The notes beneath the pieces were generated by a model. That model was not told the DNA's origin, made no database searches, and saw only the letters and a list, made by a program, of their open reading frames with translations. Made by a program: the position numbers and the translations under genes. Below are positions 1 through 6,202 of a stretch of DNA of 6,843 nucleotides, in pieces (within the stretch, counting starts at the first letter, position 1; every line of letters begins with the position of its first letter). This DNA is from Bacteroidota bacterium (GTDB lineage Bacteria > Bacteroidota > Bacteroidia > Chitinophagales > Chitinophagaceae). The stretch lies in NCBI GenBank assembly GCA_023423015.1, contig JAFAGE010000184.1:1-6843 (forward strand). The letters are read 5' to 3'.

Positions 1-90
1 GTCGTAGGGCTTTAAGCCCATTGCAACAATTTCAGGTACGGTATAGGGACCGGACTGCTTGTTGTCGCGCAACAAAAGGTATTTATTCAT
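1..90 (-). CDS. N-terminal fragment of a leftward gene with a GYF-like small domain (partial)
   Basis: Read on the minus strand, an ATG at 90-88 opens 30 uninterrupted codons to the window edge, beginning MNKYLLLRDNKQSGPY and ending GLKPYD. This resembles the start of a short N-terminal module (DUF4339/GYF_2-like, pattern 'yl.rdg.q.GPys..el...gl...') that I recall from many Chitinophagaceae hypothetical proteins, where a membrane or DNA-related region often follows. That recognition is from memory. The gene is divergent to gyrA, with a 220-bp gap. No Shine-Dalgarno lies in front of the ATG, as is usual in this phylum. The function of the full protein cannot be judged from 30 residues. Confidence 0.72.
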   Translation of the reverse strand, partial: MNKYLLLRDNKQSGPYTVPEIVAMGLKPYD

Positions 91-207
91 GGCAGGTGCT
101 GTTTTAGGGTGGAATGGTGCATTAAAGTTAGATGTTATTTATGCACAAAAGATTAACAGGAAGTTAAAGAAAGAGGAAGCCCGGAATCGTGGTTTTTGCA
201 GGTGCTG

Positions 208-244
208 TTTTGCTTTTTTAATCGCTTCGAAAACGGTATCTTTG
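208..244 (+). promoter_or_regulatory. Candidate Bacteroidetes-type promoter of gyrA
   Basis: TATCTTTG at 237-244 matches the Bacteroidetes -7 consensus TAnnTTTG exactly, and TTTTG at 208-212 can serve as the -33 element. The gap of 24 bp is slightly longer than the usual 19-21. Transcription would start near 250 and give an untranslated leader of about 60 bases before the gyrA ATG at 311. The match is seen directly; promoter activity is inferred. Confidence 0.45.
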
Positions 245-310
245 CGAACCCTCGTAGAGCATGCATTTTTACCCGGAAAATCATTGAAAAACAAAGTCTA
301 ATAACAGCAA

Positions 311-1927
311 ATGGAAGAGAATAATCTCACTCCGGATTTAACGAACGATAGCGACAGAATTCAGCCCGTAAACATCGAAGAACAGATGAAAACAGCCTAC
401 ATCGACTACTCCATGTCGGTGATCGTAGGCAGGGCCTTGCCCGACGTTCGCGATGGCTTTAAACCGGTTCACCGGAGAGTATTGTTCGCCATGAACGAAC
501 TTGGCATCAACTACAACAAACCGTATAAAAAGTCGGCCAGGATAGTGGGAGAGGTGCTCGGTAAGTTTCACCCGCATGGCGACAAATCAGTGTACGACTC
601 AATGGTTCGTATGGCCCAGGAATGGAACATGCGTTACACGCTTATCGACAAACAAGGAAACTTCGGCAGCCAGGATGGCGACGGACCTGCGGCAATGCGT
701 TATACAGAGGCAAGGCTCGAACGCATGGCCGAAAGCATGCTGCTCGATATTGATAAAGAAACGGTCGACTTCCAGTTGAACTTCGACGACTCTCTTGAAG
801 AGCCGTCTGTTCTGCCCACACGCATTCCCAACCTGCTCATCAATGGATCGAGCGGCATTGCCGTGGGTATGGCCACCAACATCCTTCCGCACAACTTAAC
901 TGAAGTAATCAACGGATGTATTGCGTATATCGATAACCGCGAGATCACGATTGATGAGCTCATGCAGCACGTTAAAGCTCCCGACTTCCCAACCGGCGGA
1001 ACCATCTACGGTATGGAAGGCGTAAAAGCCGCCATGCACTTCGGGCGCGGCAGGGTAGTGCTGCGCGGTAAACTACATGTAGATACAAAAGCCAGCGGCC
1101 GCGAAACCATCATCATCACCGAAGTACCTTACCAGGTTAGTCGCGACTCATTGTGCGACCGCATCGGTCAGCTCGTAAATGAGAAAGCAATAGAAGGTAT
1201 CGCACACGTCAATAACGAATCGAATGGTAAAGAAGGAACACGTATCGTAATCGATCTGAAAAGAGATGCAATTGCAAGCGTGATCATAAACCAGCTCTAT
1301 AAATACACCGAACTGCAAACATCTTTTGGTATCAATAACGTGGCGCTGGTGAAAGGCCGTCCACGTATACTGAGCCTGAAAGATATGATCAGCGAATTTG
1401 TAGAGTTCAGGCATGAAGTAGTAGTTCGCCGTACGCAGTTCGAACTGAAAGAGGCAGAGAAAAAGGCGCATATCCTTCAGGGTTACCTGATTGCTCTCGA
1501 CCATCTCGATGAAGTGATCAGCCTTATCCGCAGTTCTGCGACGCCTGAACAGGCGAAGGAAAACCTTATCAGCGCAGGATGGGGCCTCGATGAAATCCAG
1601 GCTAAGGCAATTCTCGAATTGCGTTTGCAAAGGCTCACCGGAATGGAGCGCGATAAAATCCGCCAGGAATACGATGAACTGATGAAACTTATCGCTCACC
1701 TGAAAGAACTACTCGGGGATGAAGGAATGCGTTACGACGTGATCAAAGCAGAACTTGTTGAAGTTCGTGACCGTTTCGGTGATGAACGCAGAACTGAAAT
1801 CACATACCTTGATGATGAAGTGAGTATTAAAGACCTCATCAAGGAAGAAGATGTGGTGATCACCATCTCTCATCTTGGTTACATCAAACGTACATCCGCA
1901 ACCGAATATCGCCAGCAAAGGAGATGA
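311..1927 (+). CDS. gyrA: DNA gyrase subunit A, N-terminal part, ended by an in-frame TGA
   Basis: This is the breakage-reunion part of gyrase A, which with GyrB forms the A2B2 enzyme that negatively supercoils DNA. Codons 1-538 cover the winged-helix, tower and coiled-coil regions. The catalytic tyrosine is Tyr131 in AAMRYTEARL, preceded by Arg130. The quinolone-determining region is GKFHPHGDKSVYD (residues 84-96); here Lys92 sits where E. coli has Ser83, while Asp96 (E. coli Asp87) is kept. The first pinwheel strand (SHLGYIKRTSATEYRQQRR) is cut off by TGA at 1925-1927, inside the GyrA-box. The same frame continues without shift to 2899, so the whole gene would have about 862 residues, a normal length. 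The GyrA-box remnant argues for GyrA over ParC. The ATG at 311 fits the family N-terminus and lacks a Shine-Dalgarno. Sequencing or assembly error is the simplest alternative to a real split gene. Confidence 0.95.
   Translation: MEENNLTPDLTNDSDRIQPVNIEEQMKTAYIDYSMSVIVGRALPDVRDGFKPVHRRVLFAMNELGINYNKPYKKSARIVGEVLGKFHPHGDKSVYDSMVRMAQEWNMRYTLIDKQGNFGSQDGDGPAAMRYTEARLERMAESMLLDIDKETVDFQLNFDDSLEEPSVLPTRIPNLLINGSSGIAVGMATNILPHNLTEVINGCIAYIDNREITIDELMQHVKAPDFPTGGTIYGMEGVKAAMHFGRGRVVLRGKLHVDTKASGRETIIITEVPYQVSRDSLCDRIGQLVNEKAIEGIAHVNNESNGKEGTRIVIDLKRDAIASVIINQLYKYTELQTSFGINNVALVKGRPRILSLKDMISEFVEFRHEVVVRRTQFELKEAEKKAHILQGYLIALDHLDEVISLIRSSATPEQAKENLISAGWGLDEIQAKAILELRLQRLTGMERDKIRQEYDELMKLIAHLKELLGDEGMRYDVIKAELVEVRDRFGDERRTEITYLDDEVSIKDLIKEEDVVITISHLGYIKRTSATEYRQQRR
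1925..1927 (+). other. gyrA: In-frame TGA nonsense codon in the GyrA-box
   Basis: The codons around the stop read Q-R-R-stop-G-R-G-A-I-G-G. In the family this position is glycine (QRRGGKG), and GGA to TGA is a single G-to-T change. Both flanks stay in the gyrA frame. TGA acts as an ordinary stop for other genes here (DUF486 gene at 4676-4678; minus-strand gene at 5242-5240), so reassignment of TGA is unlikely. Confidence 0.9.
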
Positions 1928-1984
1928 GGCCGTGGTGCAATCGGCGGAAGAACCCGCGAAGAAGATTATATCGAACACCTGTTT

Positions 1985-2899
1985 GTGGCGTCAACCCACC
2001 ACACCATGCTTTTCTTCACCGAAAAGGGAAGGTGCTACTGGTTGAATATTTACCAGATACCTGAAGGTGATAAAACCAGCAAGGGCCGTGCGATCCAGAA
2101 TCTCATCCAGATACCACCCGACGACAAGGTTCGCGCGATTATCGACGTAAAAGATTTTGAAGACAAGGAATTTGTAAATAATCATAATATTGTTCTTTGT
2201 ACCAGGAATGGTATTATTAAGAAAACCCTCCTTGAAGATTTCAGCCGTCCCCGTCAGACTGGTGTGATTGCCATAACGATTAACCCCGGCGACGAACTGA
2301 TCGAAGCAAAACTTACCGATGGTAATTGTGAAATCATGATGGCGGTGAAATCGGGACGTGCAATCCGCTTCCCTGAATCGAAAGTGAGACCTACCGGCAG
2401 GGGTGCAATCGGCGTGGCTGGTATAGAAGTTGAAGATGAAAATGATGAGGTTGTTGGCATGATATGTGTCAATGTGGAAGACAAATCGAAAACCGTACTG
2501 GTAGTCAGCGAAAAAGGTTATGGAAAGCGCACCGAAATTGAAGAGTATCGCATCACCAACCGGGGCGGAAAAGGAGTAAAAACCATCAACGTAACGGACA
2601 AAACAGGCGCTTTGGTAGGGATACTGGATGTAACCGCGAGAGAAGACCTGATGATCACCTGCAAAAGCGGAATCACTATCCGGATGGGCGTCTCCAGCAT
2701 CAGCGCACAAGGTCGTGCTACACAAGGTGTAAAGTTGATCAGACTCGACGACGGCGACGAAATAGCAGCCATCACCAAACTCGATATCCATGTAGGTACG
2801 GAAACCCAGGAACTGCCCGGTGAAATCGGCAATACCGACCTGTTAAATAACACGGACGAAGCAACCGAAACAGGCCCTGAACCATCTGAAGAAAGTTAA
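1985..2899 (+). CDS. gyrA: DNA gyrase subunit A, C-terminal beta-pinwheel part (downstream of the TGA)
   Basis: This is the DNA-wrapping domain of GyrA, in the same frame as the N-terminal part. GyrA homology actually resumes at 1928, directly after the TGA (GRGAIGGRTREEDYIEHLF). The first plausible start for a separate polypeptide is GTG at 1985. With the strand before the stop, six blade signatures can be seen: QRR-stop-GRG, TSKGRA, RPRQTG, PTGRGAIG, TNRGGKG and SAQGRATQG, each about 50 residues apart. The domain ends in an acidic tail rich in Glu, Asp and Thr. No Shine-Dalgarno precedes 1985, and an independent start would lose 19 conserved residues of blades 1-2. I therefore see it as the remainder of one gene, not as a designed second subunit, unless the TGA is real and read through. 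TAA stop at 2897-2899. Confidence 0.88.
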   Translation: MASTHHTMLFFTEKGRCYWLNIYQIPEGDKTSKGRAIQNLIQIPPDDKVRAIIDVKDFEDKEFVNNHNIVLCTRNGIIKKTLLEDFSRPRQTGVIAITINPGDELIEAKLTDGNCEIMMAVKSGRAIRFPESKVRPTGRGAIGVAGIEVEDENDEVVGMICVNVEDKSKTVLVVSEKGYGKRTEIEEYRITNRGGKGVKTINVTDKTGALVGILDVTAREDLMITCKSGITIRMGVSSISAQGRATQGVKLIRLDDGDEIAAITKLDIHVGTETQELPGEIGNTDLLNNTDEATETGPEPSEES

Positions 2900-2932
2900 T
2901 TGTTGGTACGCTTATTATTTAAACACTTCTAT

Positions 2933-4255
2933 ATGAAACTGAGCATGATTCGCTTCAAATCTTTCTTATTGTTAATGGTGTTCGTGGCATCGGCGGGCAG
3001 CCTGTTTGCACAGCGCCAGCTCGATAAGACGAACGACCTTCTCGAGAAGAAGAAATTCGCCGAAGCAAAAACTGAGATTGATAACTTTCTATCAAATCCA
3101 AAAAATGCAGACAATTCTAACGGATGGTACACAAAAGCAAAAGTTTACAGTGCCATCGCTGCGGATTCATCTGTAGCCAATACCGTTCCCAATGCGAAAG
3201 AGGAAGCATTGGCCGCTGCAACCAAACACATGCAGATGGAAAATGCGGTTAAAGACAGCGCCAAACGCTTCGTGCAGATGACGCTCGACAACCGTAAACC
3301 ACTCACCGACCTGTATGCCGCTTATTCAAAAGAAGCAGCATCGTTTTACAATGCCGGAAATTTCAACGATGCCCTGACAGGTTTCCAGGGTTCGCTGAAA
3401 ATATTCGACCTGCTGGCAAAGCAGGGTTGGACAAGCGGAATTACCCTCGACACCATTTCAGTGTTGTATGCCGGTATCTCTGCAGAAAAAGCCAACAAGC
3501 CCGACACCGCAGCGATGTATTATTCCCAGATAGCCCAGGCAAAAGCGAAGTCGCAGGGTTTCGAATCAATTTACAAATGGTTGGCTGACCATTACAGCAC
3601 CAAGGGCGATCTTGAAAGCGCCAAGAAGTATGTAGACCTCGGTAAAGAAGTATATCCCGAAGATCCCTTCTGGAATGGCTTCGAAGTAAATATGCTCAGC
3701 GAAAAAGGATCAAAAGATCAGCTCTTTGCGAAATATGAAGAACTCGTAAAATCGGATCCGAAAAATTCTATATACCATTACAACTACGCGGTTGAATTAT
3801 ACAAAGCAGCATACAACGAAGACACCACCCAGCGTCCGGCTAACGCCGCTGAAATGACCGACAAGGCAATTGCCATGGCCAACAAAAGCATCGAGCTGGA
3901 TGCCAATTATCCAAACTCGCGCATGTTGCTCGGCCAGATCTATTACAACCAGGGTGTAGACATCCTGAATAAGAACAAAGCCATTCGTCCGAAAGGAAAC
4001 GTAAAGCTTACAGCTGCACAGTTGAAAGAAAAAGAAGACCTGCGCCAGGCCGCTGCCAAGAAGTTTGATGAAGCAATTGTTCATTTCAAGAAGATCGATG
4101 AGCTGCTGGGTAGCCAGGGTAAATTGAAAATGGAAGAGAAGCAGTTCCTGAAAGATTCCTACGATTTGTTGATTACGATCTACGAACAGCGCCAGGACCA
4201 GGATAATGCAAACATCTACAACGAGAAATTTGTTAACGTTGATAAGGTGCATTAA
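2933..4255 (+). CDS. Exported TPR-like repeat protein
   Basis: A 440-residue protein. I prefer ATG 2933 over the upstream TTG at 2900, because it gives a clean signal peptide: basic start (MKLSMIRFKS), hydrophobic core (FLLLMVFVASAG), and a likely signal peptidase I site after LFA at residue 26. ATG 2945 is also possible. The mature part is helical and rich in Ala, Lys and Asp. Degenerate TPR-like helix pairs lie near residues 134-162 (YNAGNFNDALTGFQGSLKI), 214-242 (KGDLESAKKYVDLGKEV), 283-322 and 325-347. It probably acts as a periplasmic or outer-membrane-associated scaffold; no catalytic motif is visible. It starts 33 bp after gyrA with no obvious promoter in the gap, so co-transcription is likely. 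A strong hairpin at 4291-4320 closes the unit. The partner is unknown. Confidence 0.88.
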   Translation: MKLSMIRFKSFLLLMVFVASAGSLFAQRQLDKTNDLLEKKKFAEAKTEIDNFLSNPKNADNSNGWYTKAKVYSAIAADSSVANTVPNAKEEALAAATKHMQMENAVKDSAKRFVQMTLDNRKPLTDLYAAYSKEAASFYNAGNFNDALTGFQGSLKIFDLLAKQGWTSGITLDTISVLYAGISAEKANKPDTAAMYYSQIAQAKAKSQGFESIYKWLADHYSTKGDLESAKKYVDLGKEVYPEDPFWNGFEVNMLSEKGSKDQLFAKYEELVKSDPKNSIYHYNYAVELYKAAYNEDTTQRPANAAEMTDKAIAMANKSIELDANYPNSRMLLGQIYYNQGVDILNKNKAIRPKGNVKLTAAQLKEKEDLRQAAAKKFDEAIVHFKKIDELLGSQGKLKMEEKQFLKDSYDLLITIYEQRQDQDNANIYNEKFVNVDKVH

Positions 4256-4290
4256 TCGGGCAAACTCCTAAAGAAAAGACTATAGCAATA

Positions 4291-4320
4291 GTAAAAGGAT
4301 CGCGAAAGCGGTCCTTTTAC
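4291..4320 (+). terminator. Hairpin terminator after the gyrA-TPR unit
   Basis: A 13-bp stem (4291-4303 with 4308-4320, one G-U pair) closes on a GAAA tetraloop. The arms contain AAAAGGA and TCCTTTT, so the 3' arm supplies the U-rich stretch (CCUUUUACGUUUA). It lies 36 bp after the TPR stop and 32 bp before the next gene, and could work in both directions. Confidence 0.8.
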
Positions 4321-4351
4321 GTTTATGGCAAATTGCTGCTAAATTGCTGCC

Positions 4352-4678
4352 ATGAAGATCATAGGCCTGCTCGCACTATCCAACATATTTATGACCATTG
4401 CCTGGTACTGGCACCTGAAACACACCGATTTTCCAATCTGGAAGGTAGTGATTATCAGCTGGTTCATAGCCTTATTTGAATATTGCCTTACGGTTCCCGC
4501 AAACCGCCTTGGAGTAATAGATGGCTGGTCGGGATTCCAGTTGAAGATCATCCAGGAGGTGATAACCGTGGTGGTGTTTTGTGCCTTTGCGGTGTTGTAC
4601 CTGGGCGAACCATTAGAATGGAAGTACCTGGGCAGCTTTGTTTGTTTGATAGGGGCTGTATACTTCGCATTCAGCTGA
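4352..4678 (+). CDS. DUF486 / DMT-superfamily small membrane protein
   Basis: A 108-residue, four-helix integral membrane protein. Hydrophobic segments lie at about residues 3-21, 30-48, 64-84 and 90-107. The pattern FEYCLTVPANRLG (42-54), followed by FQLKIIQEVITVVVF (62-76), matches what I know of the DUF486 family (PF04342, drug/metabolite transporter clan, usually 105-120 residues), so the gene looks complete. Half-size members of this clan are expected to work as dimers in the inner membrane, but no substrate is known for DUF486. The ATG at 4352 follows a tandem 11-bp duplication (AAATTGCTGC at 4330-4339 and 4341-4350), with no Shine-Dalgarno. The gene is monocistronic, between the hairpin at 4291-4320 and a later terminator near 4850. 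Confidence 0.88.
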   Translation: MKIIGLLALSNIFMTIAWYWHLKHTDFPIWKVVIISWFIALFEYCLTVPANRLGVIDGWSGFQLKIIQEVITVVVFCAFAVLYLGEPLEWKYLGSFVCLIGAVYFAFS

Positions 4679-4782
4679 GCAGAGTAGCTGACGATCAGGC
4701 AACTACATTGGCATGGGATTTTAAAGCATACGGTTGGCTTGGAAGTGGGGGCAGAGCTCAATAAAGGATAGATTAACACACA

Positions 4783-4798
4783 CAGGGTTCGTACCCTG
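4783..4798 (+). repeat. Short perfect hairpin in the region after the DUF486 gene
   Basis: CAGGGT at 4783-4788 pairs with ACCCTG at 4793-4798 around a TCGT loop. It lies in the 156-bp non-coding stretch 4679-4834, in which I see no gene. It looks superficially like a tRNA T-arm, but no acceptor or anticodon stem accompanies it. Confidence 0.45.
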
Positions 4799-4834
4799 AC
4801 AAAAACCCTCCACTACATACCTTGTTTTCATAAT

Positions 4835-4864
4835 AGCGGCCGTGCAATGCGGCCGCTTTTTTTT
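4835..4864 (+). terminator. Rho-independent terminator
   Basis: AGCGGCCG (4835-4842) and CGGCCGCT (4850-4857) form a GC-rich 8-bp stem with a 7-base loop, followed by eight T (4857-4864). It faces the plus strand and lies 157 bp after the DUF486 stop. It therefore ends either a long DUF486 3' leader-out or a separate small transcript from 4679-4834. Confidence 0.85.
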
Positions 4865-5026
4865 GGTGAGCGGTGAGCGGTGAAAGGTGAGAGATTTGGC
4901 AGATGGCAGGTGAGTTGGTGAGCGGTGAGCGGTGAAAGGTGAGAAGATTGGCAGATGGCCTGGGGCCATTAGAAAATTAACGGTGAGAATACTGTCAGAT
5001 GCAGAATGGATGATGAAAGGTGAAAG
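4865..5026. repeat. GGTGAGC heptamer repeats in two 52-bp-spaced copies plus a degenerate copy
   Basis: Unit A (4865-4907) and unit B (4917-4959) share an identical 28-base head made of four heptamers (GGTGAGC twice, GGTGAAA, GGTGAGA), and a nearly identical tail ending in TTGGCAGATGGC or ATTGGCAGATGGC. The period is 52 bp. A decayed third copy begins at 4982 (GGTGAGAATACTGTCAGATG), and GGTGAAAGG recurs at about 5018-5026. No frame is coding across the repeats. I take this as an intergenic dispersed or slipped-strand repeat; it starts directly at the T-run of the terminator. Confidence 0.85.
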
Positions 5027-5101
5027 GCGTTTTCTGTTCTTCGTTCCCCGTTCGTTTATGGGTGCGCGTTAGGTGGCTGACTATTTGATACCTTTATTCG
5101 G

Positions 5102-5128
5102 TTGTTTGATAACTATATTATGTTAACG
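5102..5128 (+). other. dif-like (Xer-type) recombination site S1
   Basis: Left arm TTGTTTGATAA (5102-5112), 5-bp centre CTATA, right arm TTATGTTAACG (5118-5128). The right arm matches the XerD-binding arm of E. coli dif (TTATGTTAAAT) at nine of eleven positions. The left arm agrees with site S2 at nine of eleven positions and shares the ATAA end with the XerC arm of dif. The 5-bp centre is shorter than the usual 6-8. S1 faces S2 across the two-gene minus-strand operon. Confidence 0.55.
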
Positions 5129-5148
5129 TAGCTACTGGTCTGTGCAGC

Positions 5149-5178
5149 GCGATTTGTATGTTTTCTGCCACAAATCGC
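5149..5178. repeat. Perfect 9-bp inverted repeat (hairpin) beside site S1
   Basis: GCGATTTGT (5149-5157) and ACAAATCGC (5170-5178) are perfect inverted arms around a 12-base loop. It lies 20 bp inside S1 and about 60 bp after the stop of the minus-strand operon, with no T-run directly beyond it on the minus strand, so it is not an obvious terminator. Confidence 0.7.
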
Positions 5179-5204
5179 AGCGGAGTGGAGCACGGCGGCA
5201 TGAA

Positions 5205-5235
5205 GAAAAAAATATTCACAGGCTTACGCCGTAAG
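5205..5235 (-). terminator. Weak candidate terminator of the minus-strand operon
   Basis: On the minus strand, directly after the TGA of the 155-residue gene, CTTACG-C-CGTAAG (5223-5235) can form a short hairpin. A seven-T run follows about 10 bases later (plus-strand A-run at 5205-5211). The stem is small and the spacing is long, so the call is tentative. Confidence 0.35.
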
Positions 5236-5239
5236 GCGT

Positions 5240-5707
5240 TCAAAGAATACCAAGTAGCCGCAATATAATTGCGGTAATGATACCTCCAATTACTGTTGAT
5301 ATCAAAGCGTTTTTGCTCACCCCATTCCAGATAAATGTGATTACTTTATTTGCTGTACTCATTATTCCATTTATGTTTTGCTGGTACGCAGGATTTTCAG
5401 CAGCTAAGCGTAAGTTTTCTAAAGGTTGAAATAAAGGCTCTTTTGTTTTCTCAATGGCTTTATTAAGCACTTGCCTAAATTGGCTACGCGCATCGTCTTC
5501 GCTTTGTGTAATTATCATTTTCCATTTCCCTGAATTAACCACATCGTATCTTATCGCCGCAAGGTTTTTATAATGAATCGAATCTTCGCCGAAAAAGGAC
5601 TTAAACAAGCTGTGAGCATCCTCTAGCCAATATTCATCTGGCTGGCCTCTTTTGTCTATCTGAGTTAGGAGTGTCTCTAAAGCTTTTTGCGCTTGCCTTT
5701 TGGTCAT
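5240..5707 (-). CDS. Hypothetical protein with C-terminal membrane anchor (155 residues)
   Basis: I do not recognise a family. Residues 1-125 are hydrophilic and mostly helical (MTKRQAQKALETLLTQIDKR at the start), with Trp27 and a FKSFFGEDSIHYKNL segment. One strong hydrophobic segment at about 134-155 (ALISTVIGGIITAIILRLLG) ends the protein, so it is probably a tail-anchored or C-in membrane protein with its main domain in the cytoplasm. No signal peptide or catalytic motif is seen. It begins at ATG 5707, only 3 bp after the TAA of the upstream 132-residue gene, so the pair is translationally coupled. Base composition is low: 64 G+C in the 180 bases 5341-5520 (36%), against 63 in 120 (52%) for two sampled gyrA lines (601-660, 1021-1080). 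This suggests an acquired gene. A C-terminal anchor of this size occurs in effectors of several defence systems, but nothing here proves that. Confidence 0.8.
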   Translation of the reverse strand: MTKRQAQKALETLLTQIDKRGQPDEYWLEDAHSLFKSFFGEDSIHYKNLAAIRYDVVNSGKWKMIITQSEDDARSQFRQVLNKAIEKTKEPLFQPLENLRLAAENPAYQQNINGIMSTANKVITFIWNGVSKNALISTVIGGIITAIILRLLGIL

Positions 5708-5710
5708 AGT

Positions 5711-6109
5711 TTAAGGTTTACTTGTAATTTTGGAAGAATCACCTTGCAGTTTAAATGCGAGAGAATCAATCTTCTGGTTCACCGAATTTTGGGTGGCAGT
5801 CTGCTGCCGTAGTTCTTGTTGCATTTCTCGTATTATGCGCTCTTCTATGGATGGCCTATACGCTAGGTAGGCTTGATACACTGCAACAGCTACAGAAAGA
5901 ATCGTAAGGAATACAATTATCCAGAACTGCCTAGTAGCCGTTGTGTCACGCTTTAAACTGTCTGCCCGCATTTCATTTACCGCATCCTTGACTGTGTAAG
6001 TTTCTACCAAATCACTTCGGGAGGAAATTTCGTTGTAGGGGTTATGAGTTAAGCTGGAAATTAATTTCGACAATCCGGAGAAATCGAACGGGCTTTTAGA
6101 ATTGCTCAT
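5711..6109 (-). CDS. Hypothetical single-pass membrane protein with coiled coil (132 residues)
   Basis: I do not recognise a family. From ATG 6109 (MSNSKSPFDFSGLSKLISSL) the protein has a polar N-terminal part of about 60 residues, one membrane helix at about 62-84 (FWIIVFLTILSVAVAVYQAY), and a charged, Gln-rich helix at 88-122 (IEERIIREMQQELRQQ, then NQKIDSLAFKLQ) likely to form a coiled coil. The frame is open upstream to an ATG at 6211, which would add 34 residues. I reject that start because the extension runs through a hairpin and into dif-like site S2. The gene is first in a two-gene operon with the 155-residue protein (3-bp gap). Both proteins put a soluble part next to a single membrane helix, which suggests a membrane complex. 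A 9-bp inverted repeat ends 3 bp before the start codon and may control expression. Confidence 0.8.
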   Translation of the reverse strand: MSNSKSPFDFSGLSKLISSLTHNPYNEISSRSDLVETYTVKDAVNEMRADSLKRDTTATRQFWIIVFLTILSVAVAVYQAYLAYRPSIEERIIREMQQELRQQTATQNSVNQKIDSLAFKLQGDSSKITSKP

Positions 6110-6112
6110 TGT

Positions 6113-6146
6113 ACGGGTATAAGGTTTAGTAGACCAATATACCCGT
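6113..6146 (-). promoter_or_regulatory. Inverted repeat at the start of the membrane-protein operon
   Basis: ACGGGTATA (6113-6121) and TATACCCGT (6138-6146) are perfect 9-bp inverted arms with a 16-base loop, whose GGTTT/AGACC can extend the pairing. It sits 3 bases before ATG 6109 on the minus strand. It could be an operator (a near-match TATATTGG to the -7 element falls in it) or an RNA hairpin that limits ribosome access. Symmetry is observed; function is inferred. Confidence 0.55.
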
Positions 6147-6202
6147 TTTCTGTATTCACCGCAGCGCGGGTTTTTTTCTTCGTCTCCGAGCCTGAAGGGG
6201 CT

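Noticed and set aside
59..301. Plus-strand 80-codon frame before gyrA
   Set aside because: It needs a TTG start, overlaps the convincing start of the minus-strand gene, and has a low-complexity product without family features; the region carries the gyrA promoter instead.
1925..1927. TGA read as glycine (code 25) or as selenocysteine
   Set aside because: The lineage is Bacteroidota, other genes here end in TGA, the family residue is Gly rather than Cys, and no SECIS-like hairpin is seen right after the codon.
1924..2062. Re-initiation at the ATGA overlap at 1924 after an AGGAG
   Set aside because: That ATG is in the +1 frame and gives a short Arg-rich peptide unrelated to GyrA, so it cannot produce the C-terminal domain.
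1148..2791. Long minus-strand frames inside gyrA (1148-1699, 1709-1978, 1991-2791)
   Set aside because: They lie antisense to strongly conserved GyrA codons and their products are rich in Cys, His and Phe, as expected of antisense shadows.
4483..4764. Plus-strand frame overlapping the DUF486 gene, and the minus-strand frame 4339-4779
   Set aside because: Both overlap a clear four-helix DUF486 protein and lack family features.
4783..4798. tRNA T-arm-like hairpin
   Set aside because: The loop does not fit a T-loop, and no other cloverleaf arms or acceptor stem surround it.
4865..4959. CRISPR array
   Set aside because: Only two units with a 9-base gap between them; the units are internally repetitive heptamers, not repeat-spacer structure, and there are no cas genes.
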